From the NCBI GenBank assembly GCA_023846275.1, contig CM043869.1, positions 41,194,737-41,258,736 on the forward strand: DNA of 64,000 bases. Reading direction: 5' to 3'. The stretch comes from Vanilla planifolia. Taxonomy: Eukaryota > Streptophyta > Magnoliopsida > Asparagales > Orchidaceae. This document shows, one piece after another, positions 1 through 15,200 of the stretch (position 1 is its first letter; the number at the start of each line of letters is the position of its first letter). The position numbers and the translations under genes are program-made. Below the pieces are notes generated by a model, which searched no databases, had not been told where the DNA came from, and saw only the letters and a program-made list of their open reading frames with translations.

Positions 1-229
1 TGATGATCATGCACTATCATATGAGAATGCACTGTACTAGTATGATATCCTATCTAAGATGTTTAACCTAGCATTTGGCTTAGTTTCTTGATACTGGCTG
101 CTCTTCTCTTTTTATTTCAAAAACATCTAGAGTTTTAAGTTATATTTTCTTTATTGTTTGGTTGATTTACAAGCATAATCCCTTGTTAAGGTTTGTATTT
201 CAAATGGCTATAAATTTGTTTTCTTGCAG

Positions 230-3200
230 AAGCTTTGAAGAGCCAAGAGCCAAGTTTGGAAGTAAATCGTACAGAGCCTTCACCAGTAGTGGAGAGGTTA
301 CTTCTTTAGCTGTACTTCATTAAATTAAATGGTTTTATTTGAACTGCATATTCTCTTTTTGATAGCTGTTGTATACCTTTTTTTGCTATATATGTTATCT
401 TTTTGCTGTTGCTTGTTGCTAGAAATTTGTTGTCAAAGCACTAAGTACATTGCTAAACTCATCTTATTCCTTGAAATTTTACAGCATACAGCTGCTTTAG
501 TATACTTTGTGTAGAAAACCTTGTAAAACCTACAACAATGGTGGATACTGCTAGAACTGTGATGGTGTTCAGGTGAAGCAATAAAAATGCTGAAACAGTA
601 ATTTATAGAACCATACATTCAAGTGATAATATGGTCAGCTTTGATGTTGTTGTCACAACTAAGTACTGGCCTGATCAATGTTTGTTCCACATTTAGGGTC
701 TGTATTTGACACAAACCTTATTGCTTGCCTATTAGCAAACTTGGAATTTTGTTAGGTGGGTTGGCTTTGGGGTATGCAAGGTTGAACTGGTGCTGCTAAC
801 TTAATAGACAAAGGACTTGGAGGAAGGTTATTCAGGGAAAAGTGTTTTGTGGTGAGTGTGTGTGTTGGCGTGGGGGTGGGGGGAGTTGGAGAGAGGGGTT
901 GCTTGGATTTGGGGGGGTGGGGCATCATAGAAACTTTTTATTTTATTGTGGACCTTTAGTTGAACAATAAACCTTTAGTTGAGGCACATATGCCAAGAAT
1001 TTGCTAATGCTGGGTGTGCTGTAAGAATTTTCTGTTGATTGATGAGTTTAGATGAAAAACGTGATGAATGGCAAGTGGGAGTAGTGAAGGCTTAAAAGTC
1101 TTTAGGAGATTGTAGATTCCTGGTAATAAAAAAAAGCAACATGTGTGCTATATACTAAGCATGATGGATATTTTCCAGATAGGGGAGTTTATGCTGGCTT
1201 TATTTAAGTTGTTCAATAGTGTAAATCATGTAGTCATTGTTGACCATGGTGTAAGAGCTCTTCTTATTGGCAGTCATGATTTGCAAGTATGTAGCATAGT
1301 AGCAGTGCTTCAGTTGCGTGCAAATGATCACAAGTTATGGAGGTTGAGGGAAAGTACAGTGATATGGTTTTACTTCTTTTGTGAGGCCTTGAACTTTTCT
1401 GTACTTCATTATATTTCATCTCAGAATCACACACTTTGGTCCAGTTGAGAGCATTGTTTTTTGGCCATTTCTTAATTTGACTGTGTTGGAACTGATGTCA
1501 GTTTTCATACCCATTTTCTTGATTACAAATTACTATGGTATCTAAAATCCAACAATTACCAGTTTCTATCAAAAGCCATCCCAACACACATACACATGGA
1601 TTCCACATGTTTTGCTGTATTGCTAATGGAATTTTCTTCTTTTTTCCAATGTTTACTCTTCACTTACTCTTTTAAGCTCGTCAGAATTTGTTTTTGCTAA
1701 AAATAAAGCATTCAATGAATTGTTCCAGTATTGATGGCGATGAAGGTTCACACGAATCAGACTCTGCTATTGTTATGCAGTCTGATTCTTCTACGATAAA
1801 TGAAGCAGATAATACAATCAAGCCTGTGGCACCTATCACAACAGTATTATCAAGTGCTGGTCACATTTTACAAGGAACTCAAACTGAGCTTGTATTGCAA
1901 CCTCTTCAACTTGCATTTGAAACAAAGAATATAAAGCTCGTGGAGCCTGCTCTAGATTGTCTACATGTATGACACTCTTTTCCACATGGCATTGATAGTT
2001 TGCTTTCCATTTTAGTTCATACATGGGCATTTTGTCTCTCATAGTAAAATTTTAATGTGAGATAGCTTTGTGTTGCTGTCCTGAGCAGTATTATGTCATT
2101 GTTTCTGCTGTAGTTAGTACCTTTCTGTTGTTGAATGTGCAAGTCTTTGTGTTAAAAAGAAAATGCCTTAGTGCTTTTTGCATGTTTTGCCCTTTCAAAA
2201 TGAAGCAACTAAAACATGGTTTGGTTTCAGTTTTATATTTGCAATCATCATATGTTATTTAGTTACAAAAGCCCATTTTTGTTTTCTTGTCTACTAATAA
2301 TAGATAGTTATCGATGAATAAATTAAACCTTATAAATTTTTGCCACTCGTTTATCCAGAATGTTGCCTTTCATCTTCTCTACTACATCTTTTACATCCTC
2401 TCAACATCCATCTCAATCTTATTTTTTCATTCTTTTTAATTGTCTATCATTCTCTATCTTAGATTCAAAAATTTATTAGTCTAATGGAATCTTTTGGGGC
2501 TACCAGGGGTTGGTTTTAATTATCAGCACTTTGTTGATGATAATATAAAAGTAATGGTTGCTAATGTCTAGGAAGCTATGCAGTAAGACTAACAAATTAT
2601 TTGTTTTTCTGGTTGTAAGTTGTAAAATTCTTCCTTCATTTGTATTTTCTCTTTTCCTGAAGTAATGGCATGAGCCATCTATATTTTAATCTATATAGTA
2701 CAACTTTTCAAGTTATACACCTATTTGATTGACTGTCTGGAGATATATGATTACTGTATAGCACTGACAACCTGAATGGTTGGATTTATTACATGGTTTG
2801 TTTTGGCAAATTAGTTAGTGGTATCTTAATATTTTTATCGCCTTTAGGGAAACTTCTTTTTTATGTATGCTGTTTAAATTCAACCATTCTTCTAACTGGT
2901 TATTGGTACGAGGCAATTTCTTTATATTGAATAAACCAATAGAAAGTATGATTCCATCACCATAACTTTTTTTTGGACAGTCCTTTCTTTCCAGTTTGTA
3001 ATTCACTTATACATAGCTAGCAATTGAGTTTTGCTTACTGATTATTCCATCATTGTTTACTTTTGTAGTTATATTTCAAATTGTAAGCTAAAATTTGCTG
3101 TGATCCGAATAGGTTTTTGACCAATTCAGATCCACATCCCTCATTGGTCTCCAATGAGCAAACCTATAAGGCCATTCTTATACAAAAAGCAATGAAAAAC

Positions 3201-6200
3201 CTTTTATCTTGATTGTGCTCACAAGTCTTTCAGCTCGTTTGCCCTGTCAATCCTTCTTTTACTCTCTTTGTTTATCTCCCTCATGCTTGTGCATAACTCC
3301 CCTGTTTGTGAGGTTGAAGAACTGTCATACTTCCTTTTAGCTTCTTCTTCGTACCTTCTCTTTTCATGTTGGTGGCATGGAAGATGAGAAAAATATAAGA
3401 GAGCATGGTAAGAGTGTTTAGCTTGTTGAAGAAGATAATGAAGTTATGGTCTCTTAATTCTTTGTTAACTTTTTTGCTCTATATGCCATTACTCTTTTCT
3501 TTGTAGTTTTAACTCTTGATTAGGGAGTAACTTGAGTAAGAATGATGAGAACCCAGAGATTCTTTCCTCTACCTTTCCCCTTCTCTGCACAGCTAGCTCG
3601 GCTCCATGTGCCCTTCTGAATAAATACTTTGTTAAGAAGAAAGTTAACATTATTATATGGTTGATTTTATCTATGGCATTTCTTTTTCATTTCATGTACA
3701 TGTCTGATAACTTTCAGTCTAAATATTATATGAGGTGACGGTAAGAGTTTCTGAACATCTAAAAGCATTCTTTTAACTCTTGTTATTTTCTGTAATTTAG
3801 TATTTTTTTTGCAGTATAAATCATGTCTCATTTTTCTGGGAAGAGTTTTCATCTCAAATTCTAATTCGAATTGTTTAATACCAGAAACTCATTGCATATG
3901 ATCATTTGGAAGGAGATATTGGCCTGGAAGGTGGTAAAAGTGATCCGATTTTTACCAATATTCTAAGCATGGTCTGCGCTTGCATTGATAATTTGTCGCC
4001 TGATAGGTACGCATGAACCAATGTCCTGATATCTCATTTTTCTGATGATTGCAATTCCATATTTATTTGGAAATGCTTGTGGAAATTACAGCACCGTACT
4101 GCAAGTACTAAAGGTGCTTCTTACTGCTGTGGCATCAACGAGATTTAGAGGTCTGGTTCTTAATTTAGTTCTTTTGCTTTTTGTAGATTGATTTGTTGTT
4201 CCATTGTTTCTTACTTTTATTTCATTAGATATTAACTTCCTTTCGATTTGTCCAGTGAGGGAAGACTTTTATTATTAATAGTCTTTTTTTTTTTGCTGAA
4301 TAATTCCTTAGAGGTGCCAAAGATTTTCTAGGAGTTCATGCCTTAGTCTGTCCTAGTATTATTGATTAATGTGAAAAAATTTCTAAGCTCTTTTTGAGCA
4401 TGTGGAAATTCTTGCTCTGGCCATTATTAAAAGTTTGATAGAAAAGGATCTTCTGTCTACTAGGACTTGTATGCTTTTGGGCATTATGTTCTTATAGTGG
4501 ACATGATGTATAGTATGCAGAAAACTGTGAGGTAAATTTGGCTTCTACTATTATAAGTTTGTCCAACCCTCTCTCAGAATGTTATTGTAACTAGTGAATT
4601 CTGATCTTGATATGGTTTGAATGTGGAGGTTAACAGCTGTTTGCATTTCACTTAGTTTGATGTAGATCATGCCAAGAGATTTTTTTAGCTTTTTCTTATT
4701 TGCTTAGTAGGAATCGATTTCTGGTTTTGAATTGATTTCTTCTTTATTCAAACCTATGATTTTAAGGTTGACAAATGTTGTGCATGCACTTGTATCCATG
4801 CATGAATACATGTAAATTCATGAACATGTATATACCGATAGATATATACATATGTGCACATGTACCTAGTTATTTTGATTGGTTGTCAAGCTACTTCATT
4901 TAAGACAAGTGGAACTCTTTTTGTATTCCTTTTTGAACCATTTTTTGTTCGTAATTGTCCTGTGACAATTCAATTTGGGTTGAAGCTGATCTTATTTTCA
5001 TTTTTAACCTTTTTGGTGATAACTTGCTTTCATAAAGGGTAACAATCTCAAATTTTGTAATACAAAGGTCATTTATAGATATGCTTTTTTAAATGTTATT
5101 AGAATAAATAGAAGGGATCATATCTATGCAATGATTATGGCCTTAATTGTCTTGATCTACAATGTTACGCATTGAGGGTTTCCTATAAGTGTTGCTTAAT
5201 TGTGCTAATGCAAATGGTTAAGACGAAGAGGTCCAAATGGAGGATTTGTCTAGCTTTATGAGCTCCAACTGAATTTTTGAAAAATGATGAATCCCCCTGA
5301 ATTCTGCAAGCGAGGAGATGGATAATAGCAAGTGAATGTTAAATAATATAGAAAGGTGAATGCAAAAATTATGAGGCCAATTAGTCTATTGTGCTGTAGA
5401 ATTAGTTTTTGTTGAGGATGAAGCAGTTGCAAATGCAATTAGGAAAAACTAGTCAAGTTCTACGAAGTCCATGCATTGTTTTGGAAAACTCTCATGCATA
5501 TCATGTTTAGCCCCTCTTAGTTGAATACAATTCTAAATACAACATATTACATTGAAGAATTTGTAAAGGTGAGCTTGAATAGCTGGAAAAATCTTTCTCT
5601 GATCAATTCCTTAATAAGATCTCATATGTCAATTGAATCAATGTGTCATTTAATGTGCATGGGCAATGTTTTATACACGTGCTCTTTCATACAACTAGTT
5701 TTGCAAATGGAAATAATCAGTAATCATAACTAGGTTCATCACTCTTTTGCACTTGCTAAATACTAAACTAGAAAGCTTCAGCATTATCATGTTAAATAGG
5801 TCTAACTATGAAGCCTTAAATGCATGAATGGTTTGTCAAATGATGTAACACCTTATATGATCTTAACAATGCATTTATAAATCATGCTCTAAATAATGCT
5901 AACTAAATTTTAATAAGTACACATTAATAGACTTGAATAATAAGATAGGGAGGTTGAGGTTGGCTAGGCTTGTTCAATCAGTTTAGGCACATCCCCTTCA
6001 TAGCATTTCCTTTGGTAATTTCTATCTATTTTTCAACATTCCTAATGGTTTGAGGGAGAATCATACAATGAGATCATGATAAAGAGATGATAAAGCACTA
6101 GTAAAGTGCCAAAGGGCAAGTTTCAATGGCACTCACAAAAGGGGTTTCAAGGAAGGATTTATGTATACAAGGGTTTCAAGATCATGACTCGTGAGGGCTT

Positions 6201-9200
6201 GTGGTTGACGATTGAAGAGTTAATGGAGATTAGGGATGTTTAGTTTTGCCTAGGGTTAGTCTTAGGTAGTTTGGGTTTGGCTTACTCTGGTTGTTGACCT
6301 AGTTAACTTGGTCTTGGTCAAACTGATCTTGGCAGTTGCTCTTGATTGATGAGACAAATCTTCTAAGGAGCTTATTGGCATGGAAAGCTTCTTAGGCCTC
6401 TTGGCCAATGCCTAGATCCAATCATTAAGTTCTTCGTAGAATATATACTTGTATGTGATGCAAGTGTTGTGAAACCTTGAAATTAGATGTGAGGCCCATC
6501 TATAATTATAACTAAACCAACAAATGCTTATCAAATGTCACAACTATATTGTTTAGCAAAATAGAGATGTGAAATACTAGATGTGGAAGGGAAATAGGTT
6601 ACTGCCTTGGTTTCATGCCCTTCTCCCATTTTTATTCCTATAGGCAAGCTAAGCATTGCATTAATGGAATAAAATATCCTTACTGACTAATTGAGAAGAA
6701 ATTAGAGATCATTGAATATGGTTAAGGTGCTACCTTGTTGTAATGCACTTTCCCTAGATTTATTCCTAGATAAAAGCTAAGAAATTCATGAACAGAACAA
6801 GGAACCCATCAATATTATGTTTGTTTCAGCTTTCACTAGCTAGGTTTACCATAATTTGCCCTTACATGACTATGTTAAATGAGAATAAGAAAAAAATTTC
6901 ACATGTACCTCTAAAAGAATGCATTCTAAAGTTGAACTTGAGTTGGATTTGCCATGCAATAGATGTTACATTTTTTAAATTGGCAATCTATCATATTTCA
7001 ACCCCGTGACTTTACTTTGCAAATAAGAAATTATGTTGCAATTTTGGCACAAACTTGTTGGAAATTCACATTCTAGCTATCACGTTTTGTTTCCTTGTAG
7101 TCAAGTTGCTAAGTTTGGGTAACTAAAATGCTATTTCAATTGCTTCACATTTCAACCATTTCCTCTATTTTATCCAAGATACATTGACAGCATTATAATT
7201 ATATAGTAAGCATAACAAATAGAAATGCTAAACATTTAAATATTAGTTTTGAGAGCTATTTCTCACCATTGCAATCTATATTTTGCTTAAGAGCTCACTA
7301 CCATTCTAAATATTATCAAATCAAGGTGGCATGCCTTCATATAGCTAGTTTGATTGCAAACTTGTAATATGGGAAGCTTCATCAGGCTGAAGCTGAATGT
7401 TTCAGTTTTGTGAGCTATTTTGACACAATTGCAATATATATTTTGCTAGAAAATCATTCTAGATCTTTTCAATTATGCCGGCAAGCCTCCATCAAGTGAC
7501 CTTGAATACAAAGTAATATTATGAAAATCTCATTCCGTTTGGAGTGAAATGGTCCAATTTATGCAACGATATTAATTGATACAGCTTGATTTTTTGATCA
7601 ATTCAAAGAAATTGGTTTTAAGTTAGATGTGAATTGGATTGGTTTCCAATTTACTATTGAAAGGATATCACCGGCTTGTCTGATCTATGGTTTAATTGCG
7701 GTCTTCCAAAGCTTTATTTTTAACAAGCAATGCCAAGTACATTAATACAATGAAGTAATTGTATCTTAAATGTTGGACCCAATATGATACAACAGCAGGC
7801 AATGTTTGCATTACTGTATAATTGTAGCTTCACATCACTCGTTTGTCAATATACCTTTTTTCATGGTCTAGAATTGAAAAGTTTGATATATGTTTATCTC
7901 TATTTGAAATTTTATTAATATACTTCCTAATTTGGATAATGTCTTTTCTTGTATTTGGATTGATGTGAATCCTCATCAAGGCAAAGGGAAATGCCATCCA
8001 AGCTACTCTTCATTAGTCTTGTTTAGTATCTTGTTTTGTCCTTTTGATTTTGTGCTGCCTCCAATCCTTTCCTGAAATTATTCAGATAGCTGCACATTCT
8101 TTAATAAAAAAGATCAACTTTGGTTTTGATTTGAAATTCAAAACTCCGGTTTTGATGGTAAACAATTGTGTGTGGGGTATATTACCTTATTTGCAAAGAG
8201 ATTGAAGCTAAAAAAAAATAATGAATTATTGAAATAACCAACCAGATTCTGTTGTTATTCCATGGCTTTTCTATTAGCAGTTGGTAATATCAGAGCGGAT
8301 GATGCAGATGAAGTTGAACCTATTCTTAATTATGCTGTCCCTGTGTCTAGAACTTGGAGTCTCACTTGGTGATTACTGGGAAACATGAATACGTGAAAAT
8401 ATAGAGCCTTAATTTTATTGTTTGCTTATCTGTAATTCAGCAATTCAAGGAGAGGCTTTTAGACTAGGGGGTAAAAAATCTTACAAAAATTTTTGGGGTT
8501 ATTCTGGGATTCCTGCTACTATCATGGCAATTGCTGCTGATCATCTTTTTATACTTGTATATGTACTTGCTCATGTTGATTTTATTTGTTAAACTTGTCA
8601 ATAAATTGGTCCTTCAGAATTGAATGTTCTTGTTTTATACTGAAATTTTGCATTCAAGTTCTGCTAGTCCTCACATTTCTCGTTTATACTTTTATATAGA
8701 AGGATTATTTTTCTAATGCAGTGCACGGAGAGCCATTCTTGGGTGTGATTAGAGTTTGTTATAATATTGCTCTTTACAGGTGATGCATAGACACTGAAAT
8801 TGTTTCTTTTTTGATTTGAGAAATTTTAATTTTATTTTCTATTTTCCATTTAAACTTGGCAGCAAGAGTCCCATAAATCAGTCTACCGCAAAGGCCATGT
8901 TGACACAAATGATCAGTATTGTTTTCCGGAGAATGGAATCTGATCAGGCAAGATTAGCTTATGATGGTAAAGATGCCGTCAAGGAGCTCTTCTGGCATCA
9001 ACTTAAAATTACTACCTTTTTTGTATTCAGGTTCCTGATAGCCAATCACATAGGGTTCCCACTGCAGCTAGCTCTCAAAATTCTGATAATGGAGAAATAG
9101 AATTTGAAAATCAAGATGATAGGAATGTCGATGATGCTCCTCCCATGAACCAGGAGAAAGGGACGTTGCCTGCAGAAGTTGAATATATACAAAATCTTGC

Positions 9201-12200
9201 TGGTGGTGCTGATATCAAGGTTTTTTTTTTGGTTTAATGTCTTTTTATTGTGGTGTTCTTTTGTTTATCTTTTTGTTAGTTAACTTATGGAACTTTCAGG
9301 GATTGGAAGCTGTTCTTGACAAGGCTGTACATACAGAGGATGGAAAGAAAGTGTCAAGGTATGTTTTTTTACTAAAATTTATGAAGTTTTTTCCTTGATT
9401 TCTATACTTCCTTGAGTTAATCAAGAATTCAAAACTATGACAAATTTTATTTTTTCCACTTTTGCAGGGGAATTGACCTTGAGAGCATGAGCATTACATA
9501 CCATGATGCGTTGTTGCTATTTCGTACCCTATGCAAGGTTTTGATTTTTTTGCATTGTATTTTCTTAAGTATTAAATGTAAAAGGATTTTTGAAAATTTT
9601 AACTAATTGAAATAGTCTTTTCTACAGATGGGTATGAAAGAGGAGAGTGATGAAGTTACTGTAAAAACTAGACTTCTATCCCTCGAGCTTTTGCAGGTTC
9701 CAACTAAAATTATTTGATTATAATTGGATGGATAATGGTTAGGGCTTTCTGCAACTGTTATCATTCTATTATTTCTTGTCAGAATTTAAAGTTTAATATA
9801 AGGCCATGGTGCCATAAAAATTATATTTCATTCATCAGACATTTATGCTCTATGTTTTTAATCAATTGTTAGTGTCATTGGTGTTACATGACTTTAGGTC
9901 ATGTGTGTTCTTGGGCTTATGCACTATAAAGTGCTGCAGTGCGGGTTGGGCTCTCACCATAATTTGTCCCGTGTTTTGTAGGTTGGATGCATGATATATC
10001 TTAACTAGCTCAGTGTAATATACCATGCTATGTTGTATGCCTTACCTTTTGCCAAAACTTACATATAAGGCCATAAAGAACTCTTGTTTATAGCAGGCTT
10101 ATTTTATGTTGCAACTATTTTTTTTTGCTAGTCAACTGTTAGGTTTTATCTGGTTTTAGATTTTATCATGGCACATTAGTGTATCTGTTCAGTGGATTGG
10201 AAAATAAACAATTGATATGTTATTTTATGAGATTGGATTTTATTGCTTTCAAGAATGGGAACTCGGGTTCTTTGTTATCCCCACGAATAAGGTGGTGTTT
10301 TCTGTAATATATGTTCTGTGGGCATAAGGATGGCGCTTTTTTCTGATCAGTTTGGATCTATTGCAACTTCGCTGTAGTCCATTAATGAAGTATCATGTTA
10401 TTGACAAGTTCTGAGCATGCGTCTGAGGAAATGTTGAATTATTCAACGGATGGGATTGGGCAAATTTTCTTTGCTTTTTAACATCAAATATAGCTGGCCG
10501 AGCTCAACCTGATTCTATGTTTGAGTGACTTTGGGCAACTAACACTTTCTTGTTGATTGGCGCTACATAGAACATGGTTGACCTAGGCCAAGATGTAGGG
10601 ATGGGATCTTTTTACATGAACCCAATCCTGCCCTTCCAGTGCTTGTTGCCCTTGGCTATTGGTCGATTTTCTTTCCTAACATTGTTCTCTTTCTTATTTG
10701 ATGTATCTGGATTAATTTTGAATTTTGATGATGAATGGTAAACAGGAATTTTTTTGTTGAAGTGTGCTGGTTTGACGAGCCATTTGTAAATTCTTACTTT
10801 TCAAAAGATTTTTGCGATGAACTAATTTATTGCATGATCGTTTTTAAGGTCATAATTGGAGGATTTTAACTTTTAACTAATACTTTCAATTGCATGCTTA
10901 AAATCTTAATCTTTCTGTTCTGAAGAATGTTTGATTTTATATGGCTTTTCTCCTTTTACTTTGAAGAAAAAATTTTGAGTTTGATTCAGAATCCTTAGAT
11001 TTCCATTATCAATGGGTGAAGTTGCCCTTATCAAGTTTTCAGTAATAGCTTTTGTTTAAGTGTATATAATTACGATTTCTATTCTCCTATTTTTAGGGTT
11101 TGCTAGAGGAGTTTAGTCAATCTTTAACAACAAATCTTCCCTTCATCGATTCAGTCAAGGCATACCTTTGTTATGCTTTATTAAGAGCGTCTGTTTCTTC
11201 TTCCCCTGTTGTGTTTCAGGTAATTGTCAATTTCTTACTTTGTATTATTCACGAGTTTAAGTGTTTCTCCATTTTAGTTTTTAAAGGCATGCTTCTGCTT
11301 TACAAATTTCTCAGCGCATTCCTTTTATTTCTTGTTTTAAATCCTTTCGTTTGTGTGTTGCAGTACGCCACAGGGATTTTCACTGTACTTCTGTTACGAT
11401 TAAGGGAAAGCCTTAAGGTATGTCTCCTGTTTCGTAAATATATGGTTGGCGTTCTACAGTTTTACTAAAGAATAACAATTAGCATTTTCTCCCTGCAGGG
11501 TGAAATTGGCATTTTTTTCCCTGTGATCATCTTGAGATTCTTGGATAGTGCTGACAGTCCCCCCAGTCTAAGAGCAATTGTCCTTCGGTGAAGTTTTCTT
11601 TCCTTGATGATTTTGATTCTTCAGCATATCCGTTGTTTATTCAACATGGATTTGGTTGCGTTTAGACTAGGTTGACATGGATTGAATACTACTAGGCTTG
11701 TTGCAGCCTCGACTTGTTTTAGTAGATATTACGTAGTAATAGCTACATAAATAATAATAAATCTGTAGTAAAGCATGATATCGTGTTTTGTAGGGTATTA
11801 TTTTTTCTTAATGTTTAAATAACATTTTTGGGCTTCAGGTAGTCTACCGCTTGGCTTTGAAATTTGGTGGTGTTTCGGTCTAGGATAAGCTGGGCCTTAC
11901 TTGCTGAATGATCAATCCTAATGCATGACTTGAGAGCATATCATTTTATTGAAATACATTTTGGCTGTTTTTTTCCTTAAATTTGACCGGATAGCCATGC
12001 AGGATGCTTGAAAAAGTATGTAAGGACCCCCAAATGCTTGCTGATCTATTTATCAACTACGATTGTGATCTTGAGGCATCCAATCTATTTGAACGCATGG
12101 TAAATTCTAAAAAAACTTCTTACTCTTCATTTAATAAGGATAAGTTTATGTAGCGCAATATATTGATTTAGTTATGGGATTTGGAAGGTTAATTCGCTAT

Positions 12201-15200
12201 CACGAATAGCTCAAGGTACTTTAAGCTCTGATCTTCACTCTGCTAATTCATCTCAATCGGCACCCATTAAAGGATCATCTCTTCAGGTACTCTTCCCATG
12301 TTATGAACATTTTTATAAGTTTGTCAGCATTGTTATTTTATTTTGTTGCTCTTTTAATGGCATAATGTTTATTTTCTTGTAGTGTCTAGTGAATGTTCTG
12401 AAGTCACTTGTTGATTGGGAAAAGTGGAGAGAATCCGAAAAATGTGGAAACTTGGTCCGATCTCTTGAAGAGGATGTTTCATTACAAGGATCTGGTGACG
12501 ACATTAAAAGCCAAGATGATCTAGGGAATAAGTTTGAGAAAGCTAAGGTTCACAAATCTACAAGGGATGCTGCAATCTTGGAGGTGCTTTATGATAGTCT
12601 TTTTAACAAGCAATTGACGTTCTTTGTTTTCCAGCAAGTTTTCTCTTAATGTTATTGGACACCCTTATTGCAGTGGGATTGATTGATTATGCATAATCTT
12701 TTCTCAGTTTAACCGTAAACCAACAAAAGGAGTAGAGTATCTGCTTTCAAATAAGTTAGTCGATAATACACCGTCATCAGTGGCCCAATTTCTCAAGGAT
12801 TCACCTAGTTTGGACAAGGTGAGGTTTCTTAGTGATTCATAGTTGCCATGTCATATGGAAAACAGTTTGATGATGCTTCTATGTTTCTCAGGCAATGATT
12901 GGTGAATATTTAGGCCAACATGAGGATTTTCCTCTTGCTGTGATGCATGCCTATGTTGATTCAATGAATTTTTCTGGATTGAAGTTTGATGCTGCAATTC
13001 GTGAATTTCTCAAAGGATTTAGGCTTCCAGGGGAAGCACAAAAAATTGATAGAATCATGGAGAAGTTTGCTGAACGGTAAATGAGCACAATACTGCAGTC
13101 TTTTATTTTTAGGATAAATTTTAAGTAGTTTTTTTTAGTTTGATGTCTATTACAACTTGATCTCTCAAGTTTCAAAAATAAGCATAAAGGCTCCAAGTTT
13201 ATTCTATTTTGCAAGTAGGTTTATATAGCTGGAAAAAATCATGAGAATTGATAATTTTTTGCTTTCCATTTGCTTGTTTACTAAAATGAAATTCTTTATA
13301 TCTCCAAATTATCCTTTTATGCTTTTCTCTTCAACAATGGTTATAGATATGGAGTGCTTCATGTCCTTCCAATTGTGTGATTTAGCCATTGCAAGGTTGT
13401 GCCAACTTGTGAGTAGATGCCGAATATAAGGCCAGCTTGAGGAGGAGAGGCAATTGGGGTCGCGAGCAATAGAAGCCTTTCCCTTTGATTAGAGTTAGGT
13501 TTTGTTGTTTTGAAGATGTGTGAAAACAATTGGCTGGTCAAGGAATTAGGGATCTCTTTGTGGAATTAGAGTTCATTGTTGGTTGGCTAATTGAGGTGTT
13601 AGGGTTTACTGTTGACGCTTTGAACTTTTTGGGGACTGGCCTAGGTGAGAGTAAGTAAAGAAAGGAAAAATTAGATATTTTGCTTATAATTTAGTACCAT
13701 TCAACCTGAAAGGATCTACTTGTAACAAATAGTAACATCATGTAACTTGAAAGGACTTAGTTGCAACATAAAATAAACTGTGGGACTTTGATACCAATTT
13801 TTGAAACATGAAAAACCTAGTTGTAACAAACATCAAACTAGAGGACCTTTTTGTAATACACTTATTTTCATTTTTTTCAAGAGTGCTTGTTAGACAGGAG
13901 GGAGAATTATGTTTTTTTTGCAGCTATTGTGCTGATAATCAAGGACTTTTCAAGAATGCGGATGCTGCATATGTACTTGCGTATGCAGTCATCATGCTGA
14001 ATACTGATGCTCACAATCCGATGGTCTGGCCTAAGATGTCTAAGTCTGAGTTCATCCGCATGAACACCACTGCTGATGCTGAAGAATGTGCCCCAAAGGA
14101 GCTCTTGGAGGAGATCTATGATTCAATTGTCAAGGAAGAGATCAAGATGAAGGGCAATCCTGCTGGTGCAGCCAGAAGTGGTAGGCAAAGAACAGAAGTA
14201 GAAGAAGGAGGACGACTAATAAATATTCTGAATTTGGCCTTCCCGAGAAGAAGGTCATCATCTGATTCTAAGGCGGATAGTGAATTGATAATTAAGCAAA
14301 CACATGCACTTTTTAAGAACCAAGGTTTGAAAAGGGGAGTCTTTTACAAAGCGCAGCAAATTGACATAGTTAGACCAATGGTTGAAGCAGTAGGTTGGCC
14401 ATTGCTTGCAACATTTTCTGTTACCATGGAGGAAGGTGATAATAAGCCAAGGGTTCTTCTTTGCATGGAAGGATTCAAAGCTGGTATACATATTACTCGT
14501 GTTCTAGGGATGGATACAATGCGCTATGCTTTTTTGACATCTTTAGTAAGGTATGCATCTTACAGGTTGATTTTGTAGTGGTTACAAGTTCTAAGTATTT
14601 TGACTAGCAAGTATTTCTCATGGGCACGCTATTTATGGGGCTTAACTAAAATAATTTGTTTGTGTACTGTGCAGATTAACATTTTTACATGCTCCAAAAG
14701 AGATGCGTAGTAAAAACGTGGAAGCAATTCGAACTTTGCTTGCTTTATGCGATACAGATGCCGATACCTTACAGGATACGTGGAATGCTGTTCTTGAATG
14801 TGTGTCAAGGCTAGAGTTTATCACATCAAACCCAGCCATTGCTTCAACTGTCATGCAGGGTTCCAATCAAATATCTAGAGATGCAGTTCTCCAGTCGCTA
14901 AGGGAGTTAGCTGGCAAACCAATAGAGCAAGTATTTGAAAACAGTGCAAAACTGCCCAGTGATTCAGTTGTAGAGTTTTTTGCTGCTCTATGCGGCGTGT
15001 CTGCTGAAGAATTGAAACAAACTCCTCCTCGTGTCTTTGGCTTACAAAAACTTGTTGAGATCAGCTACTACAACATGGATCGTATTCGACTGGTATTCTT
15101 TAATTTTTTAATTAATTATATCAATACAATTTTGAAATTCTGGCATGTTTTAAGCTGAAGGGTATCACCTTATAACAATAGATGCCAATTGAGGTTCAAA

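Noticed and set aside
8967-9030. GT donor at 8967 for the BIG5 intron
   Set aside because: Using it puts a stop codon at the start of the next exon; the GC donor at 8948 keeps the frame and the family sequence.
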